64,000 bases of DNA from Prevotella histicola JCM 15637 = DNF00424 (GCF_000613925.1 NZ_BAJX01000009.1:1-64000); one strand, 5' to 3'. Counted from the stretch's first letter, positions 8,482 through 17,536 are shown. Translations and numbers: made by a program. The notes: a model not told the origin generated them from the letters alone.

Positions 8482-9522
8482 ATGAAAAGAATATTTCTTA
8501 TAGGTTGTACAGTTCTGTTTGCCGTTATGGCATCAGCCCAGCCTGCCGCACGCAGGACTCAGCAGCGCCAATCACCTGCTAATACCATCAGTACTCGGGC
8601 ACAGATATCTTTTCCGACGACAGCACCTATGGAAGAAGATGTTGTCTGGCGGCGTGATATTTATCGTGAGTTGAAGTTGGATGATGATGCTAATGCCGGA
8701 CTGTATTACCCTGTAGAGCCTGTCGGCTCACAGATGAATCTCTTCACTTATATCTTTAAGTTGATGATGAACGGTCCTAAACGTGGTGGTATTGCCGCCT
8801 ATACGTATCGTATGGATGGCAACGAAGTCTTTACCGACTCTGCACGTGTTAAGCCATTGCAGTTCCTTGATAACTATCATATCTTTTATGAACGTACCGA
8901 CCATGGCATTCGTCTTGATAACAGTGACATCCCTTCAGCTGAGGTTAAAGGCTATTATCTGAAGGAGAGTGCATATTATGATCAGAACAGTGGAACCTTC
9001 CATCGTAAGGTTGATGCACTTTGTCCGATTATGTATCGTGAGGACGACTTCGGTGATGGTGAGGTGAAGTATCCGTTGTTTTGGGTGAAATATGATGATT
9101 TAGCACCATTCCTTGCCAAGCAGACCATTATGACAAGTAATCTGAATAACGCTGCCACGATGAGTGTTGATGATTATTTCACCATGAATATGTATCATGG
9201 AAAGATCTATAAGACGACGAATATGCTCGGTAAGACCCTTGCCCAGTATTGTTCTAATGACTCTGCTTTGAGTGCAGAACAGAAGAAGATTGAACGTGAG
9301 TTGGCTACATTCGAGCGGAATATCTATGGTGATCCGTCACGTCGTGATAGTCTCGATAGCATAGCTGCAGCCGCAGACGGTGCTAAGGCTTCTAAGAGAT
9401 CTGCACGTGGACGTCGTGGAGCAGGCGGTTCAAGCTCTGTTCGTAGTAGTCGTCGGTCGTCAGGGAGTAGTGCTGCTACTGGTGGATCTGCACGTGTGAC
9501 AGTACGCCGTGAGCGCCATTAA
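8482..9522 (+). CDS. gldN: Type IX secretion ring protein GldN/PorN
   Basis: GldN pairs with GldK in the periplasmic ring under the outer membrane. The 346-residue protein begins with a signal peptide (FAVMASA, cleavage before QPAARR) and contains the family core DVVWRRDIYRELKLD, NAGLYYPVEP and ALCPIMYREDDFGDG. The last 50 residues or so are a low-complexity, strongly basic Ser/Arg/Gly tail (RGRRGAGGSSS, RSSRRSSGSSA) after the folded core. It is the last of the porP-gldKLMN set; 84 bp separate it from the next barrel gene, and no terminator is obvious. Confidence 0.94.
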   Translation: MKRIFLIGCTVLFAVMASAQPAARRTQQRQSPANTISTRAQISFPTTAPMEEDVVWRRDIYRELKLDDDANAGLYYPVEPVGSQMNLFTYIFKLMMNGPKRGGIAAYTYRMDGNEVFTDSARVKPLQFLDNYHIFYERTDHGIRLDNSDIPSAEVKGYYLKESAYYDQNSGTFHRKVDALCPIMYREDDFGDGEVKYPLFWVKYDDLAPFLAKQTIMTSNLNNAATMSVDDYFTMNMYHGKIYKTTNMLGKTLAQYCSNDSALSAEQKKIERELATFERNIYGDPSRRDSLDSIAAAADGAKASKRSARGRRGAGGSSSVRSSRRSSGSSAATGGSARVTVRRERH

Positions 9523-9606
9523 GTAAGTCTAAAGATTGTCAAACCAGGATAACCTATTGCTTACGAACTAAGTTCTCGGCAGTAGTTTTCATTAAAATTA
9601 TTTATT

Positions 9607-10251
9607 ATGAAGAAAGTACTTTTTATCGCTTTAGCAGCTATTACCAGTCTGTTTGCTATCCCAGCAAATGCACAGGAACCCCTAAAGTTTGGTGTTAAGG
9701 CTGGTTTGAATGTGACAGATATGAAGTTCAATAGTGATGTATTCGATAAGACCAACCAGGCTGGATGGTTCATTGGTCCAACGGTAAAGTTCACTCTTCC
9801 TGTTGTAGGCTTGGGTATGGATGTCTCTTTGCTCTATGATTATCGTGCGGCAAAGTTGACATACGATGATGATAAGAAGACGGTGAAGCAGCAGCAGATT
9901 GCCATTCCTATTAATGTCCGCTACTCAGTAGGGTTAGGAAGTGCTGCAAGTATCTTTGCTTTTGCTGGTCCACAGATTGGATTTAATGTTGGTGACAAGG
10001 ACTTCCATTGGACGCAAGGAAGCAGTTATGCACTGAAGAAGAGCGATTTCAGTGTTAACCTTGGTTTTGGTGTGACTGCTTTGAAGCATCTTCAGGTGAC
10101 TGCAAATTACAATGTGGTTTGTGGTAAGACTGCTGATGTAACGTGGAAGACAGCAACAGATGCTGCTGGTGATGCACTTGGACTTAAGAAGAAAGAGAAG
10201 AAAGGCAGCCGTAACAACTCTTGGCAGTTGGGTGTAGCTTACTTCTTCTAA
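9607..10251 (+). CDS. Small outer-membrane beta-barrel protein (PorT-like)
   Basis: A 214-residue secreted protein with a clear signal peptide (LFAIPANA, cleavage before QEPLKFG), then alternating hydrophobic strands and a terminal aromatic residue (GVAYFF) typical of 8-stranded barrels. The opening KFGVKAGLNVTDMKF matches the outer-membrane beta-barrel domain of PorT-like proteins. It may assist the upstream type IX system, but many such barrels exist in Bacteroidota and the assignment to secretion is inference from position only. A strong terminator follows at 10318. Confidence 0.8.
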   Translation: MKKVLFIALAAITSLFAIPANAQEPLKFGVKAGLNVTDMKFNSDVFDKTNQAGWFIGPTVKFTLPVVGLGMDVSLLYDYRAAKLTYDDDKKTVKQQQIAIPINVRYSVGLGSAASIFAFAGPQIGFNVGDKDFHWTQGSSYALKKSDFSVNLGFGVTALKHLQVTANYNVVCGKTADVTWKTATDAAGDALGLKKKEKKGSRNNSWQLGVAYFF

Positions 10252-10317
10252 GGTAGAGCCAATAGATTTGAGCATTACATACACCCGTTGAGGGTGATTA
10301 AGAGCATAAGAGGGAAT

Positions 10318-10368
10318 GTCCCCGTCAGTCTAATAAGAGATCTTAGACTGACGGGGACTTTCTTTTTC
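10318..10368 (+). terminator. Terminator after the type IX secretion region
   Basis: A 16-bp perfect stem, GTCCCCGTCAGTCTAA at 10318-10333 with TTAGACTGACGGGGAC at 10343-10358, is followed by TTTCTTTTT. It is the strongest hairpin in this part of the window. Confidence 0.9.
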
Positions 10369-10416
10369 TCTTATCTGTGTATATGTAAACAATAAGATAT
10401 GCTTCCTTCTTCTAAC

Positions 10417-10624
10417 GTGTCCAACGACTTGGATAAGCTTGTCCAGCGAATTGGACAAACGTGTCTAATGAATTGGACAAACGTGTCTAACGAATTGGAC
10501 AAACGTGTCCAACGAATTGGACAAACGTGTCCAGCGGATTGGACAGACGTGTCCAGAGAATTGGACAGACGTGTCTAACGAATTGGACAAACGTGTCTAA
10601 CAGATTGGACAGACGTGTCCAATA
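10417..10624. repeat. Nine-unit 22-bp tandem array of dyad repeats
   Basis: Nine contiguous 22-bp units run from 10417 to 10614 with a partial tenth to 10624. The consensus is GTCCAA, CGAA, TTGGAC, AAACGT: the two hexamers are reverse complements, so each unit can form a 6-bp stem with a 4-nt loop, and each junction (TTGGAC-AAACGT-GTCCAA) is a second dyad. Variation is mostly C/T at the third base of GTCCAA and in the loop. No spacers separate units. The array fills the 620-bp gap between the barrel gene and priA; the rest of that gap holds only the terminator and a short palindrome, GGTTAGTAACC at 10636-10646. Confidence 0.9.
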
Positions 10625-10800
10625 GTCATTATCAAGGTTAGTAACCATGCGAATGACGATAGATTATCATTCAGATGACCGGTGATGGTGGCGTATGTAA
10701 GGCTTATCTGTACTTAAGGTAGGCAGAAGAGAGTTGTATATCACAGTGTTGTTTTTACATTATTGTACTTTAAAGTTACCGTAATCTCTGCTTTTCTTCG

Positions 10801-10808
10801 TACATTTG
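10801..10808 (+). promoter_or_regulatory. Possible promoter -7 box of priA
   Basis: TACATTTG fits TAnnTTTG and lies 64 bp before the priA start. No clear -33 TTG is seen, so support is moderate. Confidence 0.4.
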
Positions 10809-10871
10809 TATGCAAACCAGATAACATTCAGCTGGATAATATTAATCAGACATTGAACAGGAGACAAACGA

Positions 10872-13178
10872 ATGACATACGCAAATATCATATTACCCTT
10901 ACCTCTTGAAGGCTTATTCACCTATGGCGTACCTGATGCGTTGGCATCTCGGGTGCAAGTGGGGGTACGTGTCAGGGTCCCGTTAGGTAAAAGTAAGACG
11001 TATGTTGGTATTGTTGCTGAGTATCCCGTTGCCCTCCCGGCATCAGGTAGTGGGGTGGTGGACAATGAGAAGAAGATTGTTTATAAGGATATTCTCGAGG
11101 TATTGGATGCTACTCCCATACTTCTTCCCCAGCAATTACGGCTTTGGCGTTGGATTTCCGATTACTATATGTCGCCTATCGGTGATGTCTATAAGGCTGC
11201 CCTCCCATCTGGTTTGAAGGCAGAGGACGGCTATCGTCCACGCACAGAGTTATACGTTCGCCTTGCTGATAACTTCCGCAATGAACGTAGTCTCACGTTG
11301 ATGATTGATGCAATGAAGCGCGCTTCAAAGCAAGTGGAAGTCCTTATGGCTTATCTTCGGCTCGCAGGAGTGGATGGAGTGGAGCATCTAACGACAGAAA
11401 CACCTCTTCGTGAGGTCACACGGGAGGAGCTTATGAACGATACGCATACCACGATTGGCGTTATTCGAGCATTGACAGACAGGAAACTCCTTGTTACGTA
11501 TGAGAAGGAAGTAGGGCGTTTGAATGATAACGTACTCCCTCATCCAGAGCATATCAAGCCTTTGAATGAGGCACAGACCGAAGCATATAATCAGATTCTT
11601 ATTCAAATGATGGGCCATCCCGTGACACTTCTGCATGGAGTAACGTCATCAGGGAAGACAGAAATATATATCCATCTCATTCAAAAAGCCATTGACGAGC
11701 ACAAGCAGGTGTTGTATCTCTTACCGGAAATAGCCCTTACCGTACAGATAACAGAACGTTTGAAAGCCGTATTTGGTAATCGGTTGGGTATTTATCACAG
11801 TAAGTACAGCGATGCAGAGCGTGTTGAGATATGGCAGAAACAACTATCAGCCCAGCCATACGACGTGATACTCGGTGCTCGGAGTGCCGTATTCTTACCT
11901 TTCCAGCGCCTTGGACTTGTCATTATCGATGAAGAACACGAGCAAAGTTTCAAGCAACAAGACCCAGCTCCACGTTATCATGCCCGTTCTGCAGCTATTG
12001 TTCTGGCACAGATGTATGCCGGTGCAAAGACCCTTTTGGGTACAGCCACCCCTTCAATGGAGACCTATTATAATGCACAACAGGGCAAGTATGGTCTTGT
12101 TGAGCTGACTCGGCGTTATAAAGATATCCATCTGCCTGCCATAGAAGTGGTTGATGTGAAAGACCTCTACCGCAGGAAGATGATGACAGGTCCGTTCTCT
12201 CCACGTCTGTTGTCAGCTGTTCGTGAAGCTTTAAAGCGAGGTGAGCAAGCCATATTGTTCCAAAACAGGCGTGGGTTCGCGCCCATGGTAGAGTGCAGAC
12301 AGTGTGGATGGGTACCGAAATGTCCTGACTGTGATGTGTCGTTGACCTTCCATAAGAACCTCAATGTTCTCACCTGCCACTATTGCGGATATACCATGCG
12401 GGTGCCAGAGGAGTGCCCTTGTTGCGAAAGCAAGGACATCCGAGGTCGTGGATATGGTACAGAAAAGATTGAAGACGAGATTCGTAATATCCTTCCTGAG
12501 GCGCGAATTGCTCGTATGGACCTTGATACTACCCGCACAAAGAATGCTTATGAGCGTCTGATATATGATTTCTCTACGGGTAAGAGTAATCTCTTGATAG
12601 GGACACAGATGATCTCCAAGGGACTTGACTTCGATAAAGTGTCTGTTGTGGGGATATTAAATGCTGACTCAATGTTGAACTATCCCGACTTCCGTGCTTA
12701 TGAACAAGCCTTTATGATGATGAGCCAAGTGAGTGGAAGAGCTGGCAGAAAGGGGAGACAAGGGCTTGTGATTCTGCAGACAAAGAGTCCCGAATTGCCC
12801 GTTATACAGCAAGTAGTGAGAAATGATTATCGTGGTTTCTATACCAATCTCTTGGAAGAACGGCATGATTTCCATTATCCTCCTTTCTATCATCTGGTGT
12901 ATGTCTACTTGAAACACAGGGATGAGAATATCGTTAATTCAGCTGGTTTGGAACTTGGAAGCAGACTTCGGGAGGTGTTTGGGACACGTGTTCTCGGTCC
13001 TGATAAGCCTGCTGTAGCACGTGTGAAGACGTTGAGTATTCGCAAGGTAGTACTGAAATTAGAGAATGGGATAGACCTTCCACGTGTCCGTCAGTATCTT
13101 CGTGGAGTGCTCGATGCCATGATGAAAGATAAACGTTATGGTGCTCTGCAGGTTTATTATGACGTGGATCCGTTGTAA
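10872..13178 (+). CDS. priA: Primosomal replication restart helicase PriA
   Basis: PriA recognises stalled forks and reloads the replisome. The 768-residue protein has the 3' DNA-binding domain at the N-terminus (ANIILPLPLEGLFTYGVP), a Walker A motif near residue 257 (GVTSSGKTE), the DEEH box near 352 (IDEEHEQSFKQ), and a cysteine cluster for two zinc ions at about 474-520 (CRQCGWVPKCPDCD, CHYCGY, CPCC). The helicase C-terminal motifs (GTQMISKGLDFD, QVSGRAGRKGRQG) follow. All key residues are present. It appears monocistronic and converges on the porin gene, sharing the terminator at 13217. Confidence 0.97.
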   Translation: MTYANIILPLPLEGLFTYGVPDALASRVQVGVRVRVPLGKSKTYVGIVAEYPVALPASGSGVVDNEKKIVYKDILEVLDATPILLPQQLRLWRWISDYYMSPIGDVYKAALPSGLKAEDGYRPRTELYVRLADNFRNERSLTLMIDAMKRASKQVEVLMAYLRLAGVDGVEHLTTETPLREVTREELMNDTHTTIGVIRALTDRKLLVTYEKEVGRLNDNVLPHPEHIKPLNEAQTEAYNQILIQMMGHPVTLLHGVTSSGKTEIYIHLIQKAIDEHKQVLYLLPEIALTVQITERLKAVFGNRLGIYHSKYSDAERVEIWQKQLSAQPYDVILGARSAVFLPFQRLGLVIIDEEHEQSFKQQDPAPRYHARSAAIVLAQMYAGAKTLLGTATPSMETYYNAQQGKYGLVELTRRYKDIHLPAIEVVDVKDLYRRKMMTGPFSPRLLSAVREALKRGEQAILFQNRRGFAPMVECRQCGWVPKCPDCDVSLTFHKNLNVLTCHYCGYTMRVPEECPCCESKDIRGRGYGTEKIEDEIRNILPEARIARMDLDTTRTKNAYERLIYDFSTGKSNLLIGTQMISKGLDFDKVSVVGILNADSMLNYPDFRAYEQAFMMMSQVSGRAGRKGRQGLVILQTKSPELPVIQQVVRNDYRGFYTNLLEERHDFHYPPFYHLVYVYLKHRDENIVNSAGLELGSRLREVFGTRVLGPDKPAVARVKTLSIRKVVLKLENGIDLPRVRQYLRGVLDAMMKDKRYGALQVYYDVDPL

Positions 13179-13216
13179 GATTTAAGCTCCTTACACCTTA
13201 TTATATAGTATAACTG

Positions 13217-13263
13217 AAGGCGGAAGACAATCAGGACACATCCTGTTGTCTTCCGCCTTTTAT
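13217..13263. terminator. Bidirectional terminator between priA and the FadL-like gene
   Basis: AAGGCGGAAGACAA pairs with TTGTCTTCCGCCTT; the inner TCAGGA/TCCTG extends the stem. A/T tracts on both sides suit termination of both convergent genes. Confidence 0.85.
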
Positions 13264-13285
13264 AATGTCTATAGTCTTTGATTGC

Positions 13286-14884
13286 TTACAAGTCGATGTC
13301 TATACCAGCACTTAATACTTTATTTGTACGTGTGAAGATATCAGTATTCTTAGTAGCTATGCTCTGTGTGCCTACCTTTATCTCACCATCATACTGCTTA
13401 TTGAACTTAGAATAGTCAGTGAAGAAGTATGCTACGTTCAGGTGTGCATTCTTAGCAACCTTTATCTTAGCACCGAATCCGAAGCTATAACTGCTGGTTA
13501 CGAAGCTGAGATCAGAGAGATATTTACCGTCTCCAAGTCCATAGAGAGTGCGTTGTCCGCCTGCACTGACAGTAACTGTTGGTGTTACGTCCCACTCAAC
13601 ACCAGCAAGGAACTCCTGAGTGTTGTGTGCCAAGTCGCGTTGTTTGTTCTTATCCATACGTGCATCCTTATCAAAGTAATAGTGATAACTTGCCATAACA
13701 CGCAGATTCTTCTTGACTTCATATTGTGCACCCAGTGCTAATATACCTGGAAGGTCGTTGGGTGTGTTCACACCATCTTGGAACTGACCAGTGTCATCAC
13801 GCTTTGTATCGTTCTCAATGTTGAACTTTGTTGTGAACTCATAGCGTGCACCGAAGTTCCATTTGCCTGTACGATAGTCTATACCGATGATAGGCGTGAT
13901 ACCCCATCCACGTTGTGTGCAGTCGAGATAACGGTCTTTTACCAGTTCTTTACTGCTACTTAACTTGTCAGCACTAGCTGCAATCTTCTGTGCACCGGCT
14001 GCAAACTGCTGTGCAGCACCAAGGAGTTGAGCCTTAGTGGTTGGGTCTGTAGCAGCTGCAGCCTGTGCTTGATACTCTGCCGCTTTGGTTTGATAGGCGG
14101 TAGCCTTCTCTGTTAGAGCCTTTACCTTGTCATCAAAATAGTTGTAAAGGTTCTGGTTGTTGCCTCCAACATTGGCAGATATGTTTGTGATGTTGCCTTG
14201 ATATTTGTTGTAGATGTAGTTGAAACGTGCACCACCAAATACTGATAAATGCTCGTTAATCTTATATGCTGCACCAATTTGGAAGCCGAAATCGTATTGC
14301 TGACCACTCATATAACTTTGCAAACTATATGAGGTTGCTGGTGTTTCTTGCTGTCCTAAAAGCTGTGCAAAGGTTGGAAGCTGCTGGTTGATAAGGGCAG
14401 GAAGCAATGAAACCTGACGTTCGAAGCTTGGCAAACCACTGTTGAACGTAGCCTTTCCACCACCTCCTGTTAATCCAAAACCAGCCTGAAGACTCCAGTT
14501 ACCTTTGTTATAGGCTACCTGAAATGAGGGAAGGATAGGCGCAGAAGCCTTACCTTTATAGAACTTACTACCATCTTCTGCACCACCATTGAGCTTGAAT
14601 GGGTATTCATAAGGCGTATTAGCAAATGCTGGTACACTGAATGAAGAGGTAATCTCACGTGTCTGATAAACATTCTGGATGCTTAAAGAGATGTGAACAC
14701 CATCACCTAAAAAGACAACACCTGCTGGGTTGAAATACACACCATCAATGCTGATAGCACCTTCACGTGCAAAACTACGGTTGAAAGCAACACTTTGGTT
14801 GGTATTTGTAAGCAGTCCTCCGGCTTGTGAAGTAGTTGCCATTGCCAGCAAAGCTGCTGCAATAACGATTTTCTGATGTTTCAT
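13286..14884 (-). CDS. FadL/OmpP1-family outer-membrane transport protein
   Basis: This 532-residue outer-membrane channel belongs to the long-chain fatty acid transporter (FadL/OmpP1/TodX) family. The start at 14884 gives a proper signal peptide (MATTSQA before GGLLTNTNQSVAF); the frame is open upstream, but those 116 codons read through a promoter and a repeat module. FadL hallmarks include the N-terminal hatch (NQSVAFNRSFAREGAISIDG, FNPAGVVFLGDG) and a C-terminal barrel ending in the hydrophobic GIDIDL. A feature of note is an Ala/Gln/Lys-rich helical insert at about residues 250-315 (AAEYQAQAAAATDP). A promoter is at 14927-14957. Confidence 0.92.
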   Translation of the reverse strand: MKHQKIVIAAALLAMATTSQAGGLLTNTNQSVAFNRSFAREGAISIDGVYFNPAGVVFLGDGVHISLSIQNVYQTREITSSFSVPAFANTPYEYPFKLNGGAEDGSKFYKGKASAPILPSFQVAYNKGNWSLQAGFGLTGGGGKATFNSGLPSFERQVSLLPALINQQLPTFAQLLGQQETPATSYSLQSYMSGQQYDFGFQIGAAYKINEHLSVFGGARFNYIYNKYQGNITNISANVGGNNQNLYNYFDDKVKALTEKATAYQTKAAEYQAQAAAATDPTTKAQLLGAAQQFAAGAQKIAASADKLSSSKELVKDRYLDCTQRGWGITPIIGIDYRTGKWNFGARYEFTTKFNIENDTKRDDTGQFQDGVNTPNDLPGILALGAQYEVKKNLRVMASYHYYFDKDARMDKNKQRDLAHNTQEFLAGVEWDVTPTVTVSAGGQRTLYGLGDGKYLSDLSFVTSSYSFGFGAKIKVAKNAHLNVAYFFTDYSKFNKQYDGEIKVGTQSIATKNTDIFTRTNKVLSAGIDIDL

Positions 14885-14926
14885 TATTAGTTTGAAAATA
14901 TGTTTAAATCGTATAATAATTGGCTG

Positions 14927-14957
14927 CAAAGTTAAATATATTGTCCTAAACTTCCAA
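14927..14957 (-). promoter_or_regulatory. Promoter of the FadL-like gene
   Basis: Read on the minus strand, TTG (14957-14955) and TAACTTTG (14934-14927) are 20 bp apart. This start site falls 43 bp before the chosen ATG and rejects the longer upstream ORF. Confidence 0.65.
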
Positions 14958-15114
14958 ATATTTATCTTGTTTTTCTCCTTAATGCTTCGTTTTGTTAATA
15001 GGAGTTGTGGGGTGTGCGGGATATCTAAGAGCCGTGAATGGGTGGTTTGAAAAAGTCTTACAACTTTAAGATGGGTATTTTTAGTTGAACACAAGAAATC
15101 TGTGCTGTTTGCTG

Positions 15115-15255
15115 TTTGTAACGTAAAGATTATCAGTAGGTTACAAATCACGTTGTAAAAGGGCATCTTTTGCACTTCAAAAGGGCGTCTTTTACCATGC
15201 AAAAGGGCATCTTTTATCATGCAAAAGGGCACCTTTTACAATGCAAAAGAGCATG
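15115..15255 (-). repeat. 22-bp repeat module copy 2 (four units plus hairpin, minus orientation)
   Basis: Units occupy 15168-15189, 15190-15211, 15212-15233 and 15234-15255. Read on the minus strand they are TTTT-N7-AAAA-N7 units with GATGCCC-like heptamers, followed by TTTT, a 13-nt linker and a hairpin with a perfect 8-bp stem (GTTACAAA 15140-15147 with TTTGTAAC 15115-15122). The 17-nt loop carries CTGATAATCT. The module lies between the HD gene and the FadL-like gene and points the same way as both. Confidence 0.85.
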
Positions 15256-15318
15256 TATTGTTTTCGTGTTGTGATTTATCTTGACATTAAGTGATATACT
15301 TCTGGTGTCTGTATAACG

Positions 15319-15361
15319 AAAAAAGAGCGTACTACCATGTGGTAATAACGCTCTCTTTTAT
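15319..15361 (-). terminator. Terminator of the HD phosphodiesterase gene
   Basis: AAAAAAGAGCGT and ACGCTCTCTTTTA form the outer stem and ACCA/TGGT an inner one. It lies 18 bases beyond the minus-strand stop at 15379. Confidence 0.8.
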
Positions 15362-15378
15362 TGTTTATAGGATCCGTA

Positions 15379-17430
15379 TTATACCTTTAATTCAGGGTAT
15401 TGAATACGTGTGTGATACATTGATTTCAGTCGTTCTATAAGAACATTCTTGGCTGCAGTGATGTCACGGAAGGTGATTGGGCAGTCAGTAAAGAATCCTT
15501 GGGCAACCTGGTCATCAATAAGTCGGTTGACCAAAGTACTGATACTCTCTTCAGTATATTCCTTCAGAGAGCGTGAAGCAGCCTCAACGGTATCACTCAT
15601 CATGAGGATAGCCTGCTCACGTGTGAATGGATTAGGACCTGGATAGCGGAACTGCTCCTCGTTAACCTCCTCGTCAGGATGTTCATTCTTATAATGTATA
15701 TAGAAGTATTTAGTCAGTCCTGTACCATGATGTGTCGTAATGAACTCTTTAATCTCTCGTGGTAGATTGTATTTTTCAGCCAGTTTGAGTCCTTCAGTGA
15801 CGTGACTGATGATGATACGGGCGCTCTCCAGGTCGTTCAACTTATCATGAGGATTCACTCCAGCTTGGTTTTCTGTGAAGAAAACAGGGTTAAGCATCTT
15901 TCCAATGTCATGATAGAGTGCTCCCGTACGTACCAGTTGGCTTTTCGCTCCAATCCTGTTTGCAATCTCTGTTGCGAGGTTTCCTACGGTGATAGAGTGT
16001 TGGAAGGTACCTGGTGCCACCTCACTCAGTCGGCGCAAGAGCTCACTATTGGTGTTTGAAAGCTCAAACATAGTAACAGTAGATACAAATCCAAAGGTCT
16101 TCTCTATGACCAACATCAGCGGATAAGTAAAGAGAAGGAAGAACCCATTGACTGCAAAATGGTAATACATCGTTTGGTCAAGCTTTGACAAATCGTCTGC
16201 TTGAATGAGCTGAAGAGCAAAGTATACAGCTGCAGAGCCGATGGTTACGAGTAACGCCGTTAGGAAAATCTGACTTCTTTTGGATAATTCCCGAAGCGAA
16301 TAGATGGCAACAAGTCCTGCAACAAGCTGTACGATGATAAATTCATATTGGTATTTCACGGCTACGGCACTGATGAGTACCATTGTAGCATGGCCAATAA
16401 AAGCCGTTCGGGAGTCCATGAACACACGGAAGAAGATAGGTGCCATGGTGAATGGAAGTATGTAAACGCTTAGGATATTGTGCTCCATCATTAATGATGT
16501 CAGGATAGGGAAGATGACAATCATTGCATAAAGGAGAGATATAGAACGTGGTTTGTCGAAGTAATCCTTGCGGAAAAGTGCTAAATAAAGTGTAAACAAA
16601 CCTATCAGGATGAGTACATATATAGTCTGTCCTATGAGTGTTGAGGTGATTTCAGCCTTGGTTGCATTGCGCTTTTCCATGGCTTGTTCAAAAGAATTCA
16701 GTACACGATAAGTCTTTGCATCAACGATATCACCACGGTCAATGATACGTTGTCCTTCCATAACCATACCCGATGCCTGTGGAATAAGACTGAGCATATC
16801 ATTCATTTCCGTCTCACTACGATCCTTATCATAGACTAAGTTCGCCTCAATATAGTCGTTCAAGTTGCACTGTTGTAGTATGGAACGCTTAGGACCAAGG
16901 GTTGGATCCATAAAAAGATGCTCATAAGCACCGATCGTAGAGTATGTCTTATTGATGGGAACACTCACAGCTTGTTTACCAGTAACAACACGAATGAGAT
17001 TGTCACTGTCCTTTACTAATGTTGAATATTGTTGAGGATCAATGACTCCCGCTTCATAAATATCATGTAAACGGTGTGCTATTACCTCTGTATATTCCTT
17101 TGGTAGTCCTGGAATACCATTCTTATACGCCTCTCTAAAGCGCATAATATTCTTTTGTTCAACAGTAGGATTGATATTAAAGTAAGGCTGGAAATGCTTC
17201 ATCATGGAGTCACGTTCAGCCTTGAGAGCCTCCTCTGTCTTGAAAATAGGGAAGTCAAACTTGGCGATAAGTTGCCCATACATCCATGGTTTTCCCTCAT
17301 CATAATGAAAGAGTTTACCCTCCGTACGTGGCAGAAAGAGTACTATCAGCACCACGGCAACAATGACCAATGCCGATCTTGATGCTATATTACGCCAATA
17401 ATGATTCTCTATATTTTTAAATTTTATCAT
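15379..17430 (-). CDS. 7TM-HD domain phosphohydrolase (PgpH-like)
   Basis: The 683-residue membrane protein has an N-terminal helix (SALVIVAVVLIVLFL), an extracellular 7TMR-HDED-type domain to about residue 280, seven transmembrane helices, and a cytoplasmic HD domain whose HDIG motif appears as YHDIGKM near residue 505 after FQHSITVGNLA. Family members studied elsewhere hydrolyse cyclic di-AMP, so this is probably a second-messenger phosphodiesterase (inference from family). The start at 17430 (MIKFKNIENHYW) is preferred; the upstream ATG at 17496 lies within the region shared with the divergent gltX promoter. Confidence 0.9.
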   Translation of the reverse strand: MIKFKNIENHYWRNIASRSALVIVAVVLIVLFLPRTEGKLFHYDEGKPWMYGQLIAKFDFPIFKTEEALKAERDSMMKHFQPYFNINPTVEQKNIMRFREAYKNGIPGLPKEYTEVIAHRLHDIYEAGVIDPQQYSTLVKDSDNLIRVVTGKQAVSVPINKTYSTIGAYEHLFMDPTLGPKRSILQQCNLNDYIEANLVYDKDRSETEMNDMLSLIPQASGMVMEGQRIIDRGDIVDAKTYRVLNSFEQAMEKRNATKAEITSTLIGQTIYVLILIGLFTLYLALFRKDYFDKPRSISLLYAMIVIFPILTSLMMEHNILSVYILPFTMAPIFFRVFMDSRTAFIGHATMVLISAVAVKYQYEFIIVQLVAGLVAIYSLRELSKRSQIFLTALLVTIGSAAVYFALQLIQADDLSKLDQTMYYHFAVNGFFLLFTYPLMLVIEKTFGFVSTVTMFELSNTNSELLRRLSEVAPGTFQHSITVGNLATEIANRIGAKSQLVRTGALYHDIGKMLNPVFFTENQAGVNPHDKLNDLESARIIISHVTEGLKLAEKYNLPREIKEFITTHHGTGLTKYFYIHYKNEHPDEEVNEEQFRYPGPNPFTREQAILMMSDTVEAASRSLKEYTEESISTLVNRLIDDQVAQGFFTDCPITFRDITAAKNVLIERLKSMYHTRIQYPELKV

Positions 17431-17506
17431 ATTTACAATTGTTTCATGAAACCTCTTTTGGCTTGCGAAAATACTAAAAATATGGCGTATAGTCAAAAAA
17501 AAGCAT

Positions 17507-17514
17507 TAATTTTG
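17507..17514 (+). promoter_or_regulatory. Promoter -7 box of gltX
   Basis: TAATTTTG fits TAnnTTTG 22 bp before the gltX start. The -33 element is not clear. Confidence 0.4.
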
Positions 17515-17536
17515 CACAAAAATAATCTTTAAAACA

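Noticed and set aside
10417..10624. CRISPR array
   Set aside because: The 22-bp units are contiguous with no unique spacers, and no cas genes are in the window. The same holds for the other 22-bp arrays.
14885..15232. N-terminal extension of the FadL-like protein (long upstream ORF)
   Set aside because: It reads through a promoter and a repeat module, and the signal peptide begins at 14884.
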